Part shown: piece after piece, positions 36,594-45,562 of the stretch | Layout of the letters: every line of letters begins with the position of its first letter | How positions within the stretch are numbered: position 1 is the stretch's first letter | From: Natrialba asiatica DSM 12278 | GTDB lineage: Archaea; Halobacteriota; Halobacteria; Halobacteriales; Natrialbaceae | Direction: 5' to 3' | Assembly: GCF_000337555.1 (NCBI RefSeq) | Contig: NZ_AOIO01000040.1 | Span: forward strand, 219,775-283,774 | DNA: 64,000 nucleotides | Program-made: the position numbers and the translations under genes | Notes under the pieces: model-generated | Database searches by the model: none | Told to the model about the DNA's origin: nothing | What the model saw: the letters and a program-made list of their open reading frames with translations, nothing else

Positions 36594-37760
36594 ATGGTCG
36601 CCGTAGACAATCCCGGTATGAGCCGTCTGCCGGACCCGATTGGCTCTCCACAACGGCAATTGAACCCGTATCCGTGGTATCGAGAGATGCGTGAGACCAA
36701 CCCCGTCCGCTACGACGAGACGCGGGGGTGCTGGGACGTATTCCAGTACGATGATGTCCAGACAGTACTCACTGATTTCGAAACGTTTTCCTCCGAATTC
36801 GGGTCCGGGCTAGGCGGGGTGAGCAGGGACAGCGCAGTCGATCTCACGGACACGATGATCAAGCGCGATCCCCCGGAGCACGAACGCCTTCGAGGGGTCG
36901 TCGACGAATACTTCCAACCGGGCAACCTACGCACGTTTAGCGATGATTTCGAGGAATTAGCTCGCGACCAGCTCGATACGGTCCTCGCGGCTGGAACCGA
37001 ATTCGACTTCGCCGCAGAGTTTGCAGCGCCGATTCCGGCGAGCGTTATCGGAGAGATTCTCGGCGTCCCACGGGACAAACGCGAGGTGCTTATAGGCGTC
37101 AGACCGGGCGGCGAACACACGCAGGAAGAACTCAAAGCGTACATTACCGAGTTGGTTCAGAGGCGGAAGGAAAACCCCCGGGACGACATCCTCTCGGAGG
37201 TGATTCACGCGACTCCGGACGGGAGGGAGATGACGCCGGAGGAGATCTATAATTTCTGTGCGTTGCTGTTGCTCGCTGGGAGCCACACGACGATCACCCT
37301 CCTGACGAATGCGCTCTGGATGTTTACGAAACACGACCTCATCGCAGACATTCAGGCGGGCGTTATCGACCTTGACACTGCGATTGAGGAGGTGTTACGG
37401 TACCAACCATCGGTTCATACCGTCGAGCGGATCGCGTCGACGGACGTTGAAGTCAACGGTACTACCATTCCGGAAGGCGATCAAATCGCTGCATGGGTTG
37501 CATCAGCGAACAGAGACCCACAACAGTTTGACGATCCCGAAACGTTCGATCCGGAACGGTCACCGAACCCCCATATGACGTTCGGCAGGGGTATTCACGT
37601 CTGTCTGGGGGCACCGCTCGCTCGACTCGAAGCGAGAACCGTTCTCCCCGTATTCTTCGACCGTGTCTCCGACGTGAGCTTCGCGACCGACGAACGCGAT
37701 CCGATCGTCGGGCCGACGCTATACGGATTGCAGACGCTCCCTATCTCTGTCCAAACCTAA
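36594..37760 (+). CDS. cytochrome P450, bacterial class
   Basis: A 388-residue haem-thiolate monooxygenase. The haem ligand loop is FGRGIHVCLG with Cys337; the K-helix ExxR is in EEVLRYQPSVH; the I-helix reads LLAGSHTT (about 226-233), with the oxygen-activating threonine but His in place of the usual acidic residue. The region between helices F and G (around REVLIGVRPGGEHTQEE) seems about 15-20 residues shorter than usual, perhaps a small deletion. GC is below that of neighbours, suggesting transfer. Redox partner and substrate are unknown. An operator-like dyad sits directly before the ATG. Confidence 0.88.
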   Translation: MVAVDNPGMSRLPDPIGSPQRQLNPYPWYREMRETNPVRYDETRGCWDVFQYDDVQTVLTDFETFSSEFGSGLGGVSRDSAVDLTDTMIKRDPPEHERLRGVVDEYFQPGNLRTFSDDFEELARDQLDTVLAAGTEFDFAAEFAAPIPASVIGEILGVPRDKREVLIGVRPGGEHTQEELKAYITELVQRRKENPRDDILSEVIHATPDGREMTPEEIYNFCALLLLAGSHTTITLLTNALWMFTKHDLIADIQAGVIDLDTAIEEVLRYQPSVHTVERIASTDVEVNGTTIPEGDQIAAWVASANRDPQQFDDPETFDPERSPNPHMTFGRGIHVCLGAPLARLEARTVLPVFFDRVSDVSFATDERDPIVGPTLYGLQTLPISVQT

Positions 37761-37894
37761 TCGTCCTGCTCGCGATTGAACGGCCCCCAACGGTAACGCG
37801 AACATGCTAGGCGCTACTGGATCTGATGCTGCCGTCGTACCGGAATACGAGCGAACGAACGCCGCACGAGTGCGGATCTCGGTTCCGAGACGAC

Positions 37895-39016
37895 CTACAG
37901 GCCGGCGGCGTCTTCGATCGCGTCGGTCAGCGTTCGAACGGACTCCACGTCGTGTTCGCCCATGTGGCCGATGCGGAACGTCTTCTCGCCGAGTTCGGAT
38001 CCGTATCCGTTCGAGAAGACCATGTCGTACTCCTCGGAGACGGTGTCGATGGTTTCGGCCACGTCGATGCCCTGCGTATTCTCGATGCAACTCACCGTCT
38101 GCGATTCGTAGCCCTCCTCGGGGAACATCCCGAAGTGATCGCGGGCCCATTCGCGCGTGTACTCGGCCATCTCCCGGTGGCGCTGATCGCGGGCATCGTG
38201 GCCCTCGGAGAGCATGTGCTTCATCTGCGTGCGGTAGGCCAGCATGATCGGAATCGCGGGTGTGGAGTGGGTCTGGCCCTTCCGGTCGTAGTAATCGAGC
38301 GAGCGCTGGAAGCCGCCGTACCACGACGCCGAGTCGCTCTCGAGTTCGCGATCGTAGGCGTCGTCGCTGACGACGCAGACGCCCAGTCCCGGCGGCATGG
38401 CGAAGGCTTTCTGAACCGAGGTGAAGATAACGTCGATGTCGTGTTCGTCGATGGAGACGTAGTCCCCGCCGAGCGACGAGACGGCGTCGACGATGAAGGA
38501 CGTGTTCGGATACTCGGCGATGACGTCGCCGATCTCCTCGATCGGGTTGCGAACGCCGGTCGAGGACTCGTTCATCACGCAGGTGACGGCGTCGTACTCC
38601 GTGTCGCTCGCTTCGAGCGTCTTGCGCACATCCTCGGGTTTGACCGCCTGCCCCCACTCGTACTCGAGCGTGTCGACGTTCTTGCCGAGACGTTCGGCGA
38701 CGTTAGCTTGGCGCTCGCTGAAACTCCCGCAGGTCGTCACGAGCACGTTCTCGTCGACGAGGTTCAGGACTGAACTCTCCATGAACTCGGTGCCCGAGCC
38801 GGTGAGGATGATGACGTCGTTGTCGGTGCCGAGGAACTCCTTGGTGTCCTCGACGATGGTCGTATAGAGGTCCGTCATTCGGTCCATTCGGTGACCGAAC
38901 ATCGGCTCGCACATCGATTCGAGAACGTCGTCACGTACCTCGGTCGGGCCCGGAATGTACAACGTTTTGTCGGGATAGTCGTCTCTGTATTCGCGTTTCT
39001 CGGTCACGGAAACCAC
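37895..39016 (-). CDS. class V aminotransferase (alanine-glyoxylate / serine-pyruvate type)
   Basis: A 373-residue PLP enzyme of fold type I. The Schiff-base lysine is in FTSVQKAF, and the cofactor aspartate in SFIVDAVSSLGGD. Blocks PGPTEVRDDVLE and GSGTEFMESSVLNL are typical of the alanine-glyoxylate/serine-pyruvate aminotransferases; in archaea the physiological substrate pair is uncertain. The first possible start is GTG at 39016; a second GTG at 39007 is equally possible. It is in line with the DMT transporter gene upstream (179-bp gap). Confidence 0.87.
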   Translation of the reverse strand: MVSVTEKREYRDDYPDKTLYIPGPTEVRDDVLESMCEPMFGHRMDRMTDLYTTIVEDTKEFLGTDNDVIILTGSGTEFMESSVLNLVDENVLVTTCGSFSERQANVAERLGKNVDTLEYEWGQAVKPEDVRKTLEASDTEYDAVTCVMNESSTGVRNPIEEIGDVIAEYPNTSFIVDAVSSLGGDYVSIDEHDIDVIFTSVQKAFAMPPGLGVCVVSDDAYDRELESDSASWYGGFQRSLDYYDRKGQTHSTPAIPIMLAYRTQMKHMLSEGHDARDQRHREMAEYTREWARDHFGMFPEEGYESQTVSCIENTQGIDVAETIDTVSEEYDMVFSNGYGSELGEKTFRIGHMGEHDVESVRTLTDAIEDAAGL

Positions 39017-39195
39017 CTGAGTACGGCTTACTGCGTAGCGAGGCGGTATGGTACTTTTGATGCCGTCTTCTTTTGGCGGTCGGGAGAAGTGCTACTCTCC
39101 GATCTCGGGCTCACTGACGGTTTCTCACCTTGTCGATAGCCGCCGCGCTCCGTGAGCCGCCGTGCGGTGGTGCTGATGGCGGTGGTGGTCTTTCG

Positions 39196-40242
39196 TCAGT
39201 CTCCGTGCGGGGCAACGCGGGTCGAGTGGTCGCTCTCACTGAGACCGAGTTCACGATCACGCAGGTAGGCGTTCCCGTCCACGACGATACTGCTACCGTT
39301 ATCATCGTCACCGGCAAGCAGGGGACGCTGGGGACCGTATCCAACCAGCGGACCGCCGACGCGCCACAGTGCCTCGAGTTTACAGAGCCCAAAGCCGGTG
39401 ACGATCAGTGCGAATCCGAGGACCGTCGTCGCGGTGATCGCTTCGCCGAGGAGCGCCCAGCCGACGAGTGCGGCGATGACTGGCGTCGCGTAGTTGACGA
39501 GGCTGAGTTCGGTCGCGCCGACGCGCTCGAGGAGGACGAAGTACGCGAGGAAGCCGCCGGCGGTTGAGACGACGCCGAGATAGAGAAGCGCGCTCAGGGT
39601 CGCCGAGGGGAGCGCGACCGTAGCGAGTCGCTCGCCGGGATGGAAGGCGCTCAAGCCGTGCAACAGGCCGGCACCGACGACCATCGCCCAGGCTTGTACC
39701 GAGATCGTTGGGAGCGTTTCCTCGAGTCGTTCGAACAGAACGGACCCGAGTGCAAACACCGTGGCCGCGATGAACAGCAGTGCGACGCCGAGGATCTGTC
39801 CGTCGAGGGAGCCGCCGGGAACGGCGATGACGACGATACCGACGAGGCCGACGAGGAGGCCGGCGACGGCGGGCGCGCGGAGCCGCTGATTCGGGAGCAA
39901 GAGGAGTGCAAGCGGCGGTGTAACGATCGGGGTGAGACTCAGCACGATCGCAGACACGGCACTCGAGACGTACGACTGCCCGAGAAACAGAAACGCGAAG
40001 TGCCCGCCGACGAGCAGGCCGCCGGAGACGGCGATAGCGAGCCAATCGGTTTTCGTCTCGGGTCGCCACTCGAGTTCGCGAACGACGACCAGGCCGGCAA
40101 AGAGCACGGCGGCGATATCGAAGCGAAGCGCAGCGAACAGGATCGGGGGAAGCGTCGTCAGTCCGATTTCGATCGCACTGAACGCGCTGCCCCAGGCGAA
40201 TGCGAGGGCGACGAAGAGAACCCCAGTTCGATTGAGAATCAT
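39196..40242 (-). CDS. EamA/DMT-family transporter
   Basis: A 348-residue membrane protein with ten hydrophobic segments arranged as two EamA repeats (about residues 1-140 and 150-290). The start at 40242 (MILNRTGVLFVALAFAWGSA) gives the usual N-terminal helix. An extra hydrophilic C-terminal tail of about 60 residues follows the last helix, acidic then mixed. Substrate class is metabolite or amino-acid efflux, undetermined. It may share a transcript with the class V aminotransferase downstream. Confidence 0.85.
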   Translation of the reverse strand: MILNRTGVLFVALAFAWGSAFSAIEIGLTTLPPILFAALRFDIAAVLFAGLVVVRELEWRPETKTDWLAIAVSGGLLVGGHFAFLFLGQSYVSSAVSAIVLSLTPIVTPPLALLLLPNQRLRAPAVAGLLVGLVGIVVIAVPGGSLDGQILGVALLFIAATVFALGSVLFERLEETLPTISVQAWAMVVGAGLLHGLSAFHPGERLATVALPSATLSALLYLGVVSTAGGFLAYFVLLERVGATELSLVNYATPVIAALVGWALLGEAITATTVLGFALIVTGFGLCKLEALWRVGGPLVGYGPQRPLLAGDDDNGSSIVVDGNAYLRDRELGLSESDHSTRVAPHGD

Positions 40243-40420
40243 TTTCGAAAGAGAAGGGGCGGGACTACTTTTGCATTCGGATTTCGGCGCGTCAGTGCCT
40301 CTCGGTGCCAAATTCGCCGCTATGTGGTATCACGAATCGCGGTATCGACGCGCATAGAGAGCGGCCGCTACTCGGCCGAGAGGCGTTAAAAGAATAGGGA
40401 ATGAAAAGACGGCAGCAGCG

Positions 40421-40999
40421 TTATTCTTCGCTTTCGTTGCCGTTGCCGGTACTCTCGTTGCCGTTACCCGAACTCTCGTTGCCGTTACCGGATTCGTCAC
40501 CGTTGCCACCGCTTGGCGGCTGTTCCACTTGGATCTCGCCGTGCATTTGGCTCTCGTGGGGACGGCAGAGGTAGTTTTTCATGCTGCTCGTGACCTCGTC
40601 AATCGTGAGCGTCTGCGTTTCGCCTTCCTCGTTCATCTGGTCGGTCGAGAGGTCGTTGACGGGTTCGTCGCTGTCGTCGACGATTTCGATATTGTGGTTC
40701 TTTCCGTCAAGGTTCTCCCACGTAATTTCGTAGGACTGGCCCTCAAAGAGCACGAGAGTTGGGTTCTCTTCGTCTTCAATGGGGCTTGGTGAAACTCCTT
40801 GCCAGGCGCTCATTTCACCGCCGAGTTCGATAGTTTCGACGCCTTCCCAGTCCTCCACGTTGACCTCGTCGCCGTTGCCGTTTTCGCTGCCGTTCCCTTC
40901 GTCCGTGTCGTCGCTGCAACCAGCGACAAGCGCGGTCGTGGCCGCGGCACCCGTGATCTTCATCGCAGTCCGCCGTGAAATCGGGTTGTTTCGACTCAT
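40421..40999 (-). CDS. Tat-exported cupredoxin lipoprotein (blue copper)
   Basis: A 192-residue membrane-anchored copper protein. The N-terminus has the twin-arginine motif SRRTAMK and a lipobox AGC (Cys28). The cupredoxin domain spans about 60-160: the first copper ligand is His in GKNHNIEI, the rest are in YLCRPHESQMHG (Cys, His, Met with CxxHxxxM spacing). It probably carries electrons on the outer face of the membrane. The last 30 residues are a low-complexity Gly-Asn-Glu-Ser repeat (GNGNES). It is alone in its operon with a good TATA box. Confidence 0.85.
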   Translation of the reverse strand: MSRNNPISRRTAMKITGAAATTALVAGCSDDTDEGNGSENGNGDEVNVEDWEGVETIELGGEMSAWQGVSPSPIEDEENPTLVLFEGQSYEITWENLDGKNHNIEIVDDSDEPVNDLSTDQMNEEGETQTLTIDEVTSSMKNYLCRPHESQMHGEIQVEQPPSGGNGDESGNGNESSGNGNESTGNGNESEE

Positions 41000-41021
41000 C
41001 AACTGAGCGTTATAGGCGGAT

Positions 41022-41031
41022 ACATAAAAAT
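41022..41031 (-). promoter_or_regulatory. TATA box of the cupredoxin gene
   Basis: TTTTTATGTA on the minus strand, about 28 nt before the ATG at 40999, consistent with a leaderless transcript. Confidence 0.5.
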
Positions 41032-41289
41032 CACCATCTTCTTCCCCCACAGTGTCATGCGATTTCACACCATGGTCCTGATCTGAAGTAATATCCTATT
41101 ACCCGTCGAAACAGACGAAAAATAATATATTTATGCCGAAAATGCGGTCTTTTCTGAAATATTCACGCCCCATTCGGGCTATTCAAACCCACCACCAAAT
41201 CCGGTCGCAGCAACCGAACAGGTTCGGCTGAGGGGGAATGCCGGCTAACATATATTAGATCTTACTGTAGATGATGTGAGAAAACAACC
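41032..41289. other. AT-rich intergenic region, no gene seen
   Basis: Between the cupredoxin promoter and the M29 peptidase gene. It contains AT-rich elements (aataatatatttatg near 41130 and catatattagatct near 41248) that could be promoters, but no start codon with a plausible frame follows them. Confidence 0.4.
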
Positions 41290-41304
41290 ACCACCGTCGG
41301 TGGT
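41290..41304 (-). terminator. possible terminator after the M29 peptidase gene
   Basis: On the minus strand a stem with 6-bp arms (ACCACC-GAC-GGTGGT) is followed by GGTTGTTTTCT. It lies about 95 nt after the peptidase stop. Archaeal termination depends mostly on the T-run, which is modest here. Confidence 0.35.
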
Positions 41305-41399
41305 CGAATCACTCCCGACGGGTTCCGCTCGGGTCGCTTTGCGGCGCTCACGCGAAACCGACGACGAAACCGGTTCGACTCGTCCCGTTCGTCCGGCGC

Positions 41400-42494
41400 C
41401 TACTTCTCGAAGCCGTCTTCGAACCGGAAGGTGCCGTTCCGTTGGACGACCTCACCGTCGACCTCGATGAACGAGTTCTCGCTCATATCGACGATCATAT
41501 CGACGTGGGCGGCGCTGTCGTTCTGTTCGTTGCCCTCGCCGACGGTGTCGTCGTAGGCCCGTCCGACGGCCATGTGGACCGTATCGCCCATCTTCTCGTC
41601 GAAGAGCATGTTGTACGTGAACCGGTCGATATCTCGGTTCATGCCGATGCCGAGTTCACCGAGTCGGCGCGAGCCCGCGTCGGTGTTTAGCACCTCGGTC
41701 AGGATTGCTTCGTTTTTCGCCGCCGAGTGCGAGACGACCTCGCCCTCGCTGAACTCGAGGTACACGTCGGTGATTTCCCGTCCCTGGTGGTAGAGCGGCA
41801 TATCGAACAGGACTTCGCCCTCGACGCTATCGGGTTGTGGGGCGGTGAAGACCTCCCCGCCGGGGAGGTTGTGCTCGCCGTGGTCGTTGATCGTCGGGTT
41901 GCCGTCGACGGACATCGTCACGTCCGTCGTGTCGCCGCTGACGATGCGGATCTCGTCGGCGGGATCGAGGATTTCGACCATGTTGGCTTGGTGGGCGCGC
42001 TGTTCGTCCCAGTCCTTGTTGACGGCGTCCCAGACGAAGTTCTCGTAGCCCTCGGTGCTCATCTCGGCGAGTTGGGCGTTCGCGGGCGCGGGGAACTGGG
42101 TTAGACACCAGCGCGTCGAGAGGCGCTCCTCAAGGACCGGCCCGTGAGCCTGCTGGTAGGCCGAGCTGATTTCGGGGTCGACGTCGCTCGTCTGGGTGAC
42201 GTTGTCGCTCGCTCGGATGGCGATGTAGACGTCCGTGTGCTCGATGAGCGCGAGTTCGTGTTGGGGCGTTTCGAACTCGCCGTCGCTGGCGCGCAGGAAC
42301 GCACGCTGTTGGCGCTTTCCGGTGCGCTGGCTCGTCGTGACCGGATTCGCCCCCTGCTCCCCGATGACTTCGTAGAGTGCGACGACGAGGTCCTCGGCGA
42401 CCGGGTGCGCGTCGATGATGACGTTGTCTCCTTCTTGGAGATCGACCGAATGATTCGCGATAATCTCGGCATGGTTTCGGATTCGCGGGTCCAT
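41400..42494 (-). CDS. aminopeptidase, M29 family
   Basis: A 364-residue metallo-aminopeptidase of the AmpS/AmpT group that removes N-terminal residues from peptides. Family blocks are EGDNVIIDAHPVAEDLV, the metal-binding LPGGEVFTAPQPDSVEGEV and the C-terminal HMAVGRAYDDTVG with following NDSAAHVDMIVD. The ATG at 42494 (MDPRIRNHAEI) is the usual family start; two upstream starts in frame add non-conserved residues. It lies downstream of two membrane-protein genes in the same direction (63-bp gap). Confidence 0.9.
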   Translation of the reverse strand: MDPRIRNHAEIIANHSVDLQEGDNVIIDAHPVAEDLVVALYEVIGEQGANPVTTSQRTGKRQQRAFLRASDGEFETPQHELALIEHTDVYIAIRASDNVTQTSDVDPEISSAYQQAHGPVLEERLSTRWCLTQFPAPANAQLAEMSTEGYENFVWDAVNKDWDEQRAHQANMVEILDPADEIRIVSGDTTDVTMSVDGNPTINDHGEHNLPGGEVFTAPQPDSVEGEVLFDMPLYHQGREITDVYLEFSEGEVVSHSAAKNEAILTEVLNTDAGSRRLGELGIGMNRDIDRFTYNMLFDEKMGDTVHMAVGRAYDDTVGEGNEQNDSAAHVDMIVDMSENSFIEVDGEVVQRNGTFRFEDGFEK

Positions 42495-42557
42495 ACCGGA
42501 GATGTATTCGCAGTGTTGGGATACCATTTTCGAATCGAAAGCCTTCGCCGGTCCCAC

Positions 42558-42956
42558 TTATCGCCCCGCGTCGCCGTCTGCCAGGAAAATGCCGAGGTAG
42601 ATCGCGACCAGCGCACAGGCGATGCCGACGGCGAACGAGAGTGTGAACGGCGAGTCGAGTGTGCGTGTGCTGTCGTCGAATAGCCAGCCGCTGAATCCGA
42701 CGACGAGCAGTGCCAGCGAGGCGAGCCGGAGCACCGAGATGAGCCGGTGGCCACGGCGGCCACCATCGGCTCGCGACCGAGCGTCTGCGGGCGGCTGGCT
42801 GCGCCCGCTTTCACGTGCGCGTCGGATTGATCGCCGCGTCGTGCGCTGATCGCCGTTCGGTTCGGTTTCGACTGCGGCTCTCTCTTCGGGGTCGGTTTCG
42901 AGTTCAGTCTCGGCCTCCCGTCCGTTCGCCCCGGTTCGATTCGATTCAGATGGCAT
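42558..42956 (-). CDS. hypothetical membrane protein
   Basis: A 132-residue protein: a charged, low-complexity N-terminal 70 residues rich in Glu and Arg, then two transmembrane helices (about 74-92 and 105-126). The ATG at 42956 overlaps the stop of the upstream membrane-protein gene by 11 bp, which points to a joint transcript. No family recognised. Confidence 0.65.
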   Translation of the reverse strand: MPSESNRTGANGREAETELETDPEERAAVETEPNGDQRTTRRSIRRARESGRSQPPADARSRADGGRRGHRLISVLRLASLALLVVGFSGWLFDDSTRTLDSPFTLSFAVGIACALVAIYLGIFLADGDAGR

Positions 42957-44160
42957 CGTCGGTCCCCGTCGTGTAGTCGGGCGCGTCGGACGGACGGCCG
43001 CGGCCATTGCCGGGCTGTGTCCCCACGGTGGAAGCACCGATCGCCTCGCTATCGACGAGTTCCCGACAGAACGAGACGGTTGCGGCGGTCAGGACGAGCG
43101 ACAGCGGGACCGTCACCGCGAGGGCGACCACGACTCCGAGGACGGGTATCGCGCTCACGAGCACCGACAGGACGAGGGAAACGGCGATTCCGATGCCGGC
43201 GTGCCAGAGCGCGAACCGAAGGTACGCGCCGCCATCCGTCGCGAACTCGTACGATCGGCGGAGTGCGTCGAGAAACCGCGCGTCGGCGACGACGAACAGG
43301 AACGGAGCCGCGTAGAAGAGATAGGCCAGGACGAGCACGACGGGAATCGCGAGCACGAGCAGCAGCGGACTGATCAGCGCGAACGGGACGGCCAGCAGCA
43401 CGAGTCCGAACAGCGCCGCGTGATACAGGATGAATCGCGGCGTGTACCTGACGAGGGACGCAGCGACCGCGATCGGTTCGTCGCGGAGCCGCCGATCGAG
43501 CCCGCCGATGTAGACCGCGGCGACCATCGACGCGAGCACGGTGTAGACCACGAGGAGCACGCCGATCGTGCCGAGCGTCGCCCCGCCGATCGAGTCCGGA
43601 GAGAGCACGATCGTTTCGAACGGCGTGTCGATCGGTACGTCGATCCCGGTTTCGGTCCCGCCGTAGCTCCCACCACCGGCGGGTGTCGACGCGGGTGGCG
43701 TCTCCGTCGGCGTGACTGCCGGTGCCGACGAGCCGGCTGCACCGGTCGCCGAATCGAGTGCACTCGATGCGCCCCCCATCCCCGGACCGGGTGCGTCGAC
43801 GAACGACCAGAGTTCGAGCAACGGCTCCGGCAGCACGAATTTCGCCGAGATGGTAAAGCCGTTAGTCGGTCCCATCGCTCGCCCGAGTTTACCGAGTTCA
43901 GCGAGCGAGAGACAGAGCGGAACGAGCGCGAACGGACGGAGGTCGCCGAACCGACCGAGAACGCGCGAGACGTGGTTCCAGAAGGGGGATGACGATTGGG
44001 ATGGGGATGACGCGGGCGCTGATGGTGAACTCGATGCCGGTGACTGCGAGCCGTTCGGATCGCGACCACCATCTGCCCTGACCCCACTCGTCCCCGCCCG
44101 GTCGGTCGTTGCGGAGTACGAATCACCGTCGGTCGAACCAGAGCGAGATGCGGGGTCCAT
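42946..44160 (-). CDS. multi-pass membrane protein, unknown function
   Basis: A 404-residue protein. The first 65 residues are Ser/Pro/Gly-rich and probably disordered. Helices then begin near residue 70, with an extracellular Ala/Ser/Thr/Pro-rich loop (about 125-165), and a cluster of six or more membrane segments to residue 365. Pattern FVVADARFLDALRRSYEFAT in a cytoplasmic loop is reminiscent of glycerophosphodiester or DUF-type membrane families, but I cannot assign it. Start at 44160 gives an acidic N-terminus. Confidence 0.65.
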   Translation of the reverse strand: MDPASRSGSTDGDSYSATTDRAGTSGVRADGGRDPNGSQSPASSSPSAPASSPSQSSSPFWNHVSRVLGRFGDLRPFALVPLCLSLAELGKLGRAMGPTNGFTISAKFVLPEPLLELWSFVDAPGPGMGGASSALDSATGAAGSSAPAVTPTETPPASTPAGGGSYGGTETGIDVPIDTPFETIVLSPDSIGGATLGTIGVLLVVYTVLASMVAAVYIGGLDRRLRDEPIAVAASLVRYTPRFILYHAALFGLVLLAVPFALISPLLLVLAIPVVLVLAYLFYAAPFLFVVADARFLDALRRSYEFATDGGAYLRFALWHAGIGIAVSLVLSVLVSAIPVLGVVVALAVTVPLSLVLTAATVSFCRELVDSEAIGASTVGTQPGNGRGRPSDAPDYTTGTDDAI

Positions 44161-44293
44161 ACGCTCACAACAAATGATGGGTAGTTGAACCCATCGCTGT
44201 CGAAGACTGTGACATCCGGCTGTCGTGTGATAGTGATTCGACCGCACACGGGACATAACAGGGTATTTCTTCGGCGACGGGCTACCTCGCGCC

Positions 44294-45307
44294 ATGATCG
44301 ATCTTCGCTCGGATACCGTAACGACACCCGACGATCGCATGCGCGATGCCGCTCAGTCGGCCGCCGTCGGCGACGACGTCTACCGCGAGGACCCCACCGT
44401 CGCCGAACTCGAAACGACCGTCGCCGACCGACTCGGCACCGAGTCGGCGCTTTACTTCCCCTCCGGGACGATGGCGAACCAGGTCGCCGTCAGAGTGCAC
44501 ACCGACCGCGGCCAGGAAGTCCTGGCGGACCGCAAGAGCCACGTCGTCAAATACGAACTCGGCGGTCTCGCCGATCTCTCCGGCCTGCAGGTGCGCATGC
44601 TCGACACCGACCGCGGCGCGCCGACGCCCGAGCAGGTCGCCGCCGGTTTCGTCGAGACGGAACTCCACCGCCCGGGGACCGGCCTACTCTGTCTCGAGAA
44701 CACCCACAACGCGCGCGGCGGACTCGCGATCGACCCGGAGCGGATTGCCGCGGCGGCCGAGGCGGCCCACGATCGCGACGTTCCGGTGCACCTCGACGGC
44801 GCGCGCGTGTTCAACGCCGCGACGGCGCTCGACGTACCCGTCACCGAACTCGTCGATCCCGTCGATACCGTCATGATATCGCTCTCGAAGGGCCTCGGCG
44901 CGCCCGTCGGATCGATGGTCGCCGGCCCCGAGTCGTTCGTCGAGGACGCCCGCCGCACTCGAAAACTGTTCGGCGGCGGCATGCGCCAGGCCGGGATCAT
45001 CGCCGCTCCGGCGCTCCGTGCGTTGGAGAACGTCGCCGACCTCGAAATCGATCACGAACACGCACGCGTGCTCGCGGCGGGACTTACGGCTGTCGACGGC
45101 TTCGCCGTGCAGGAACCGGAAACGAACATCGTGCTCGCAGACGTCGAGGGCACCGGACTCGACACCGAAACCGTTCTCGACCGCCTGGCGGACCGCGACG
45201 TGCTGGCGACGGCGTTCGGCCCGACGACGATCCGGTTCTGTACGCATCGCGACGTCTCGCGGCCCGATATCGACGCGGTACTCGAGCGAATCGACGACGC
45301 GTTCTAA
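44294..45307 (+). CDS. ltaE: low-specificity L-threonine aldolase
   Basis: Cleaves L-threonine to glycine and acetaldehyde using PLP. It has 337 residues, with the start MIDLRSDTVTTPDDRMRDA typical of the family. The PLP-binding lysine is Lys199 in ISLSKGLGAPVGS, and the cofactor aspartate and arginine are in VHLDGARVFNAA. LENTHNARGG is another signature. It is divergent from the membrane protein operon. A related activity, beta-eliminating lyase on other hydroxyamino acids, cannot be excluded. Confidence 0.93.
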   Translation: MIDLRSDTVTTPDDRMRDAAQSAAVGDDVYREDPTVAELETTVADRLGTESALYFPSGTMANQVAVRVHTDRGQEVLADRKSHVVKYELGGLADLSGLQVRMLDTDRGAPTPEQVAAGFVETELHRPGTGLLCLENTHNARGGLAIDPERIAAAAEAAHDRDVPVHLDGARVFNAATALDVPVTELVDPVDTVMISLSKGLGAPVGSMVAGPESFVEDARRTRKLFGGGMRQAGIIAAPALRALENVADLEIDHEHARVLAAGLTAVDGFAVQEPETNIVLADVEGTGLDTETVLDRLADRDVLATAFGPTTIRFCTHRDVSRPDIDAVLERIDDAF

Positions 45308-45367
45308 GCCATCACCGACCGCCTGTCACGGTCGGTTGTTGGATCGAAACCGAAACCGCTCTTTACC

Positions 45368-45493
45368 CTATCGCATTCCGTCGCGGAACTCGAGGACCGT
45401 CCGCCGGAGCAGCAGGTACGAGAAGAGAATCAGCGATAACAAGATCACGACGATCGCAATGATGACCGGGTCGTCGGGGATGAACTCGAGCAT
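45368..45493 (-). CDS. 41-residue single-pass membrane microprotein
   Basis: An ORF below usual cut-offs: MLEFIPDDPVIIAIVVILLS continues as one transmembrane helix, then a basic end (RRTVLEFRDGMR). This has the charge pattern of a genuine small membrane protein, with an acidic outside start, helix, and positive inside end. It lies 69 bp after the class I aminotransferase stop in the same direction. Overlapping longer frames here are arginine- and proline-rich and rejected. Confidence 0.6.
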   Translation of the reverse strand: MLEFIPDDPVIIAIVVILLSLILFSYLLLRRTVLEFRDGMR

Positions 45494-45562
45494 ACGCGCC
45501 GGGTACAGTGTCAGTGCGCAAAATCGTTTCGACGTGGATCGGCGTGAATTCGGGATCGGCGA

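Noticed and set aside
37719-38657. Large minus-strand frame over the class V aminotransferase
   Set aside because: It overlaps the clear aminotransferase frame out of phase and is Arg/His-rich.
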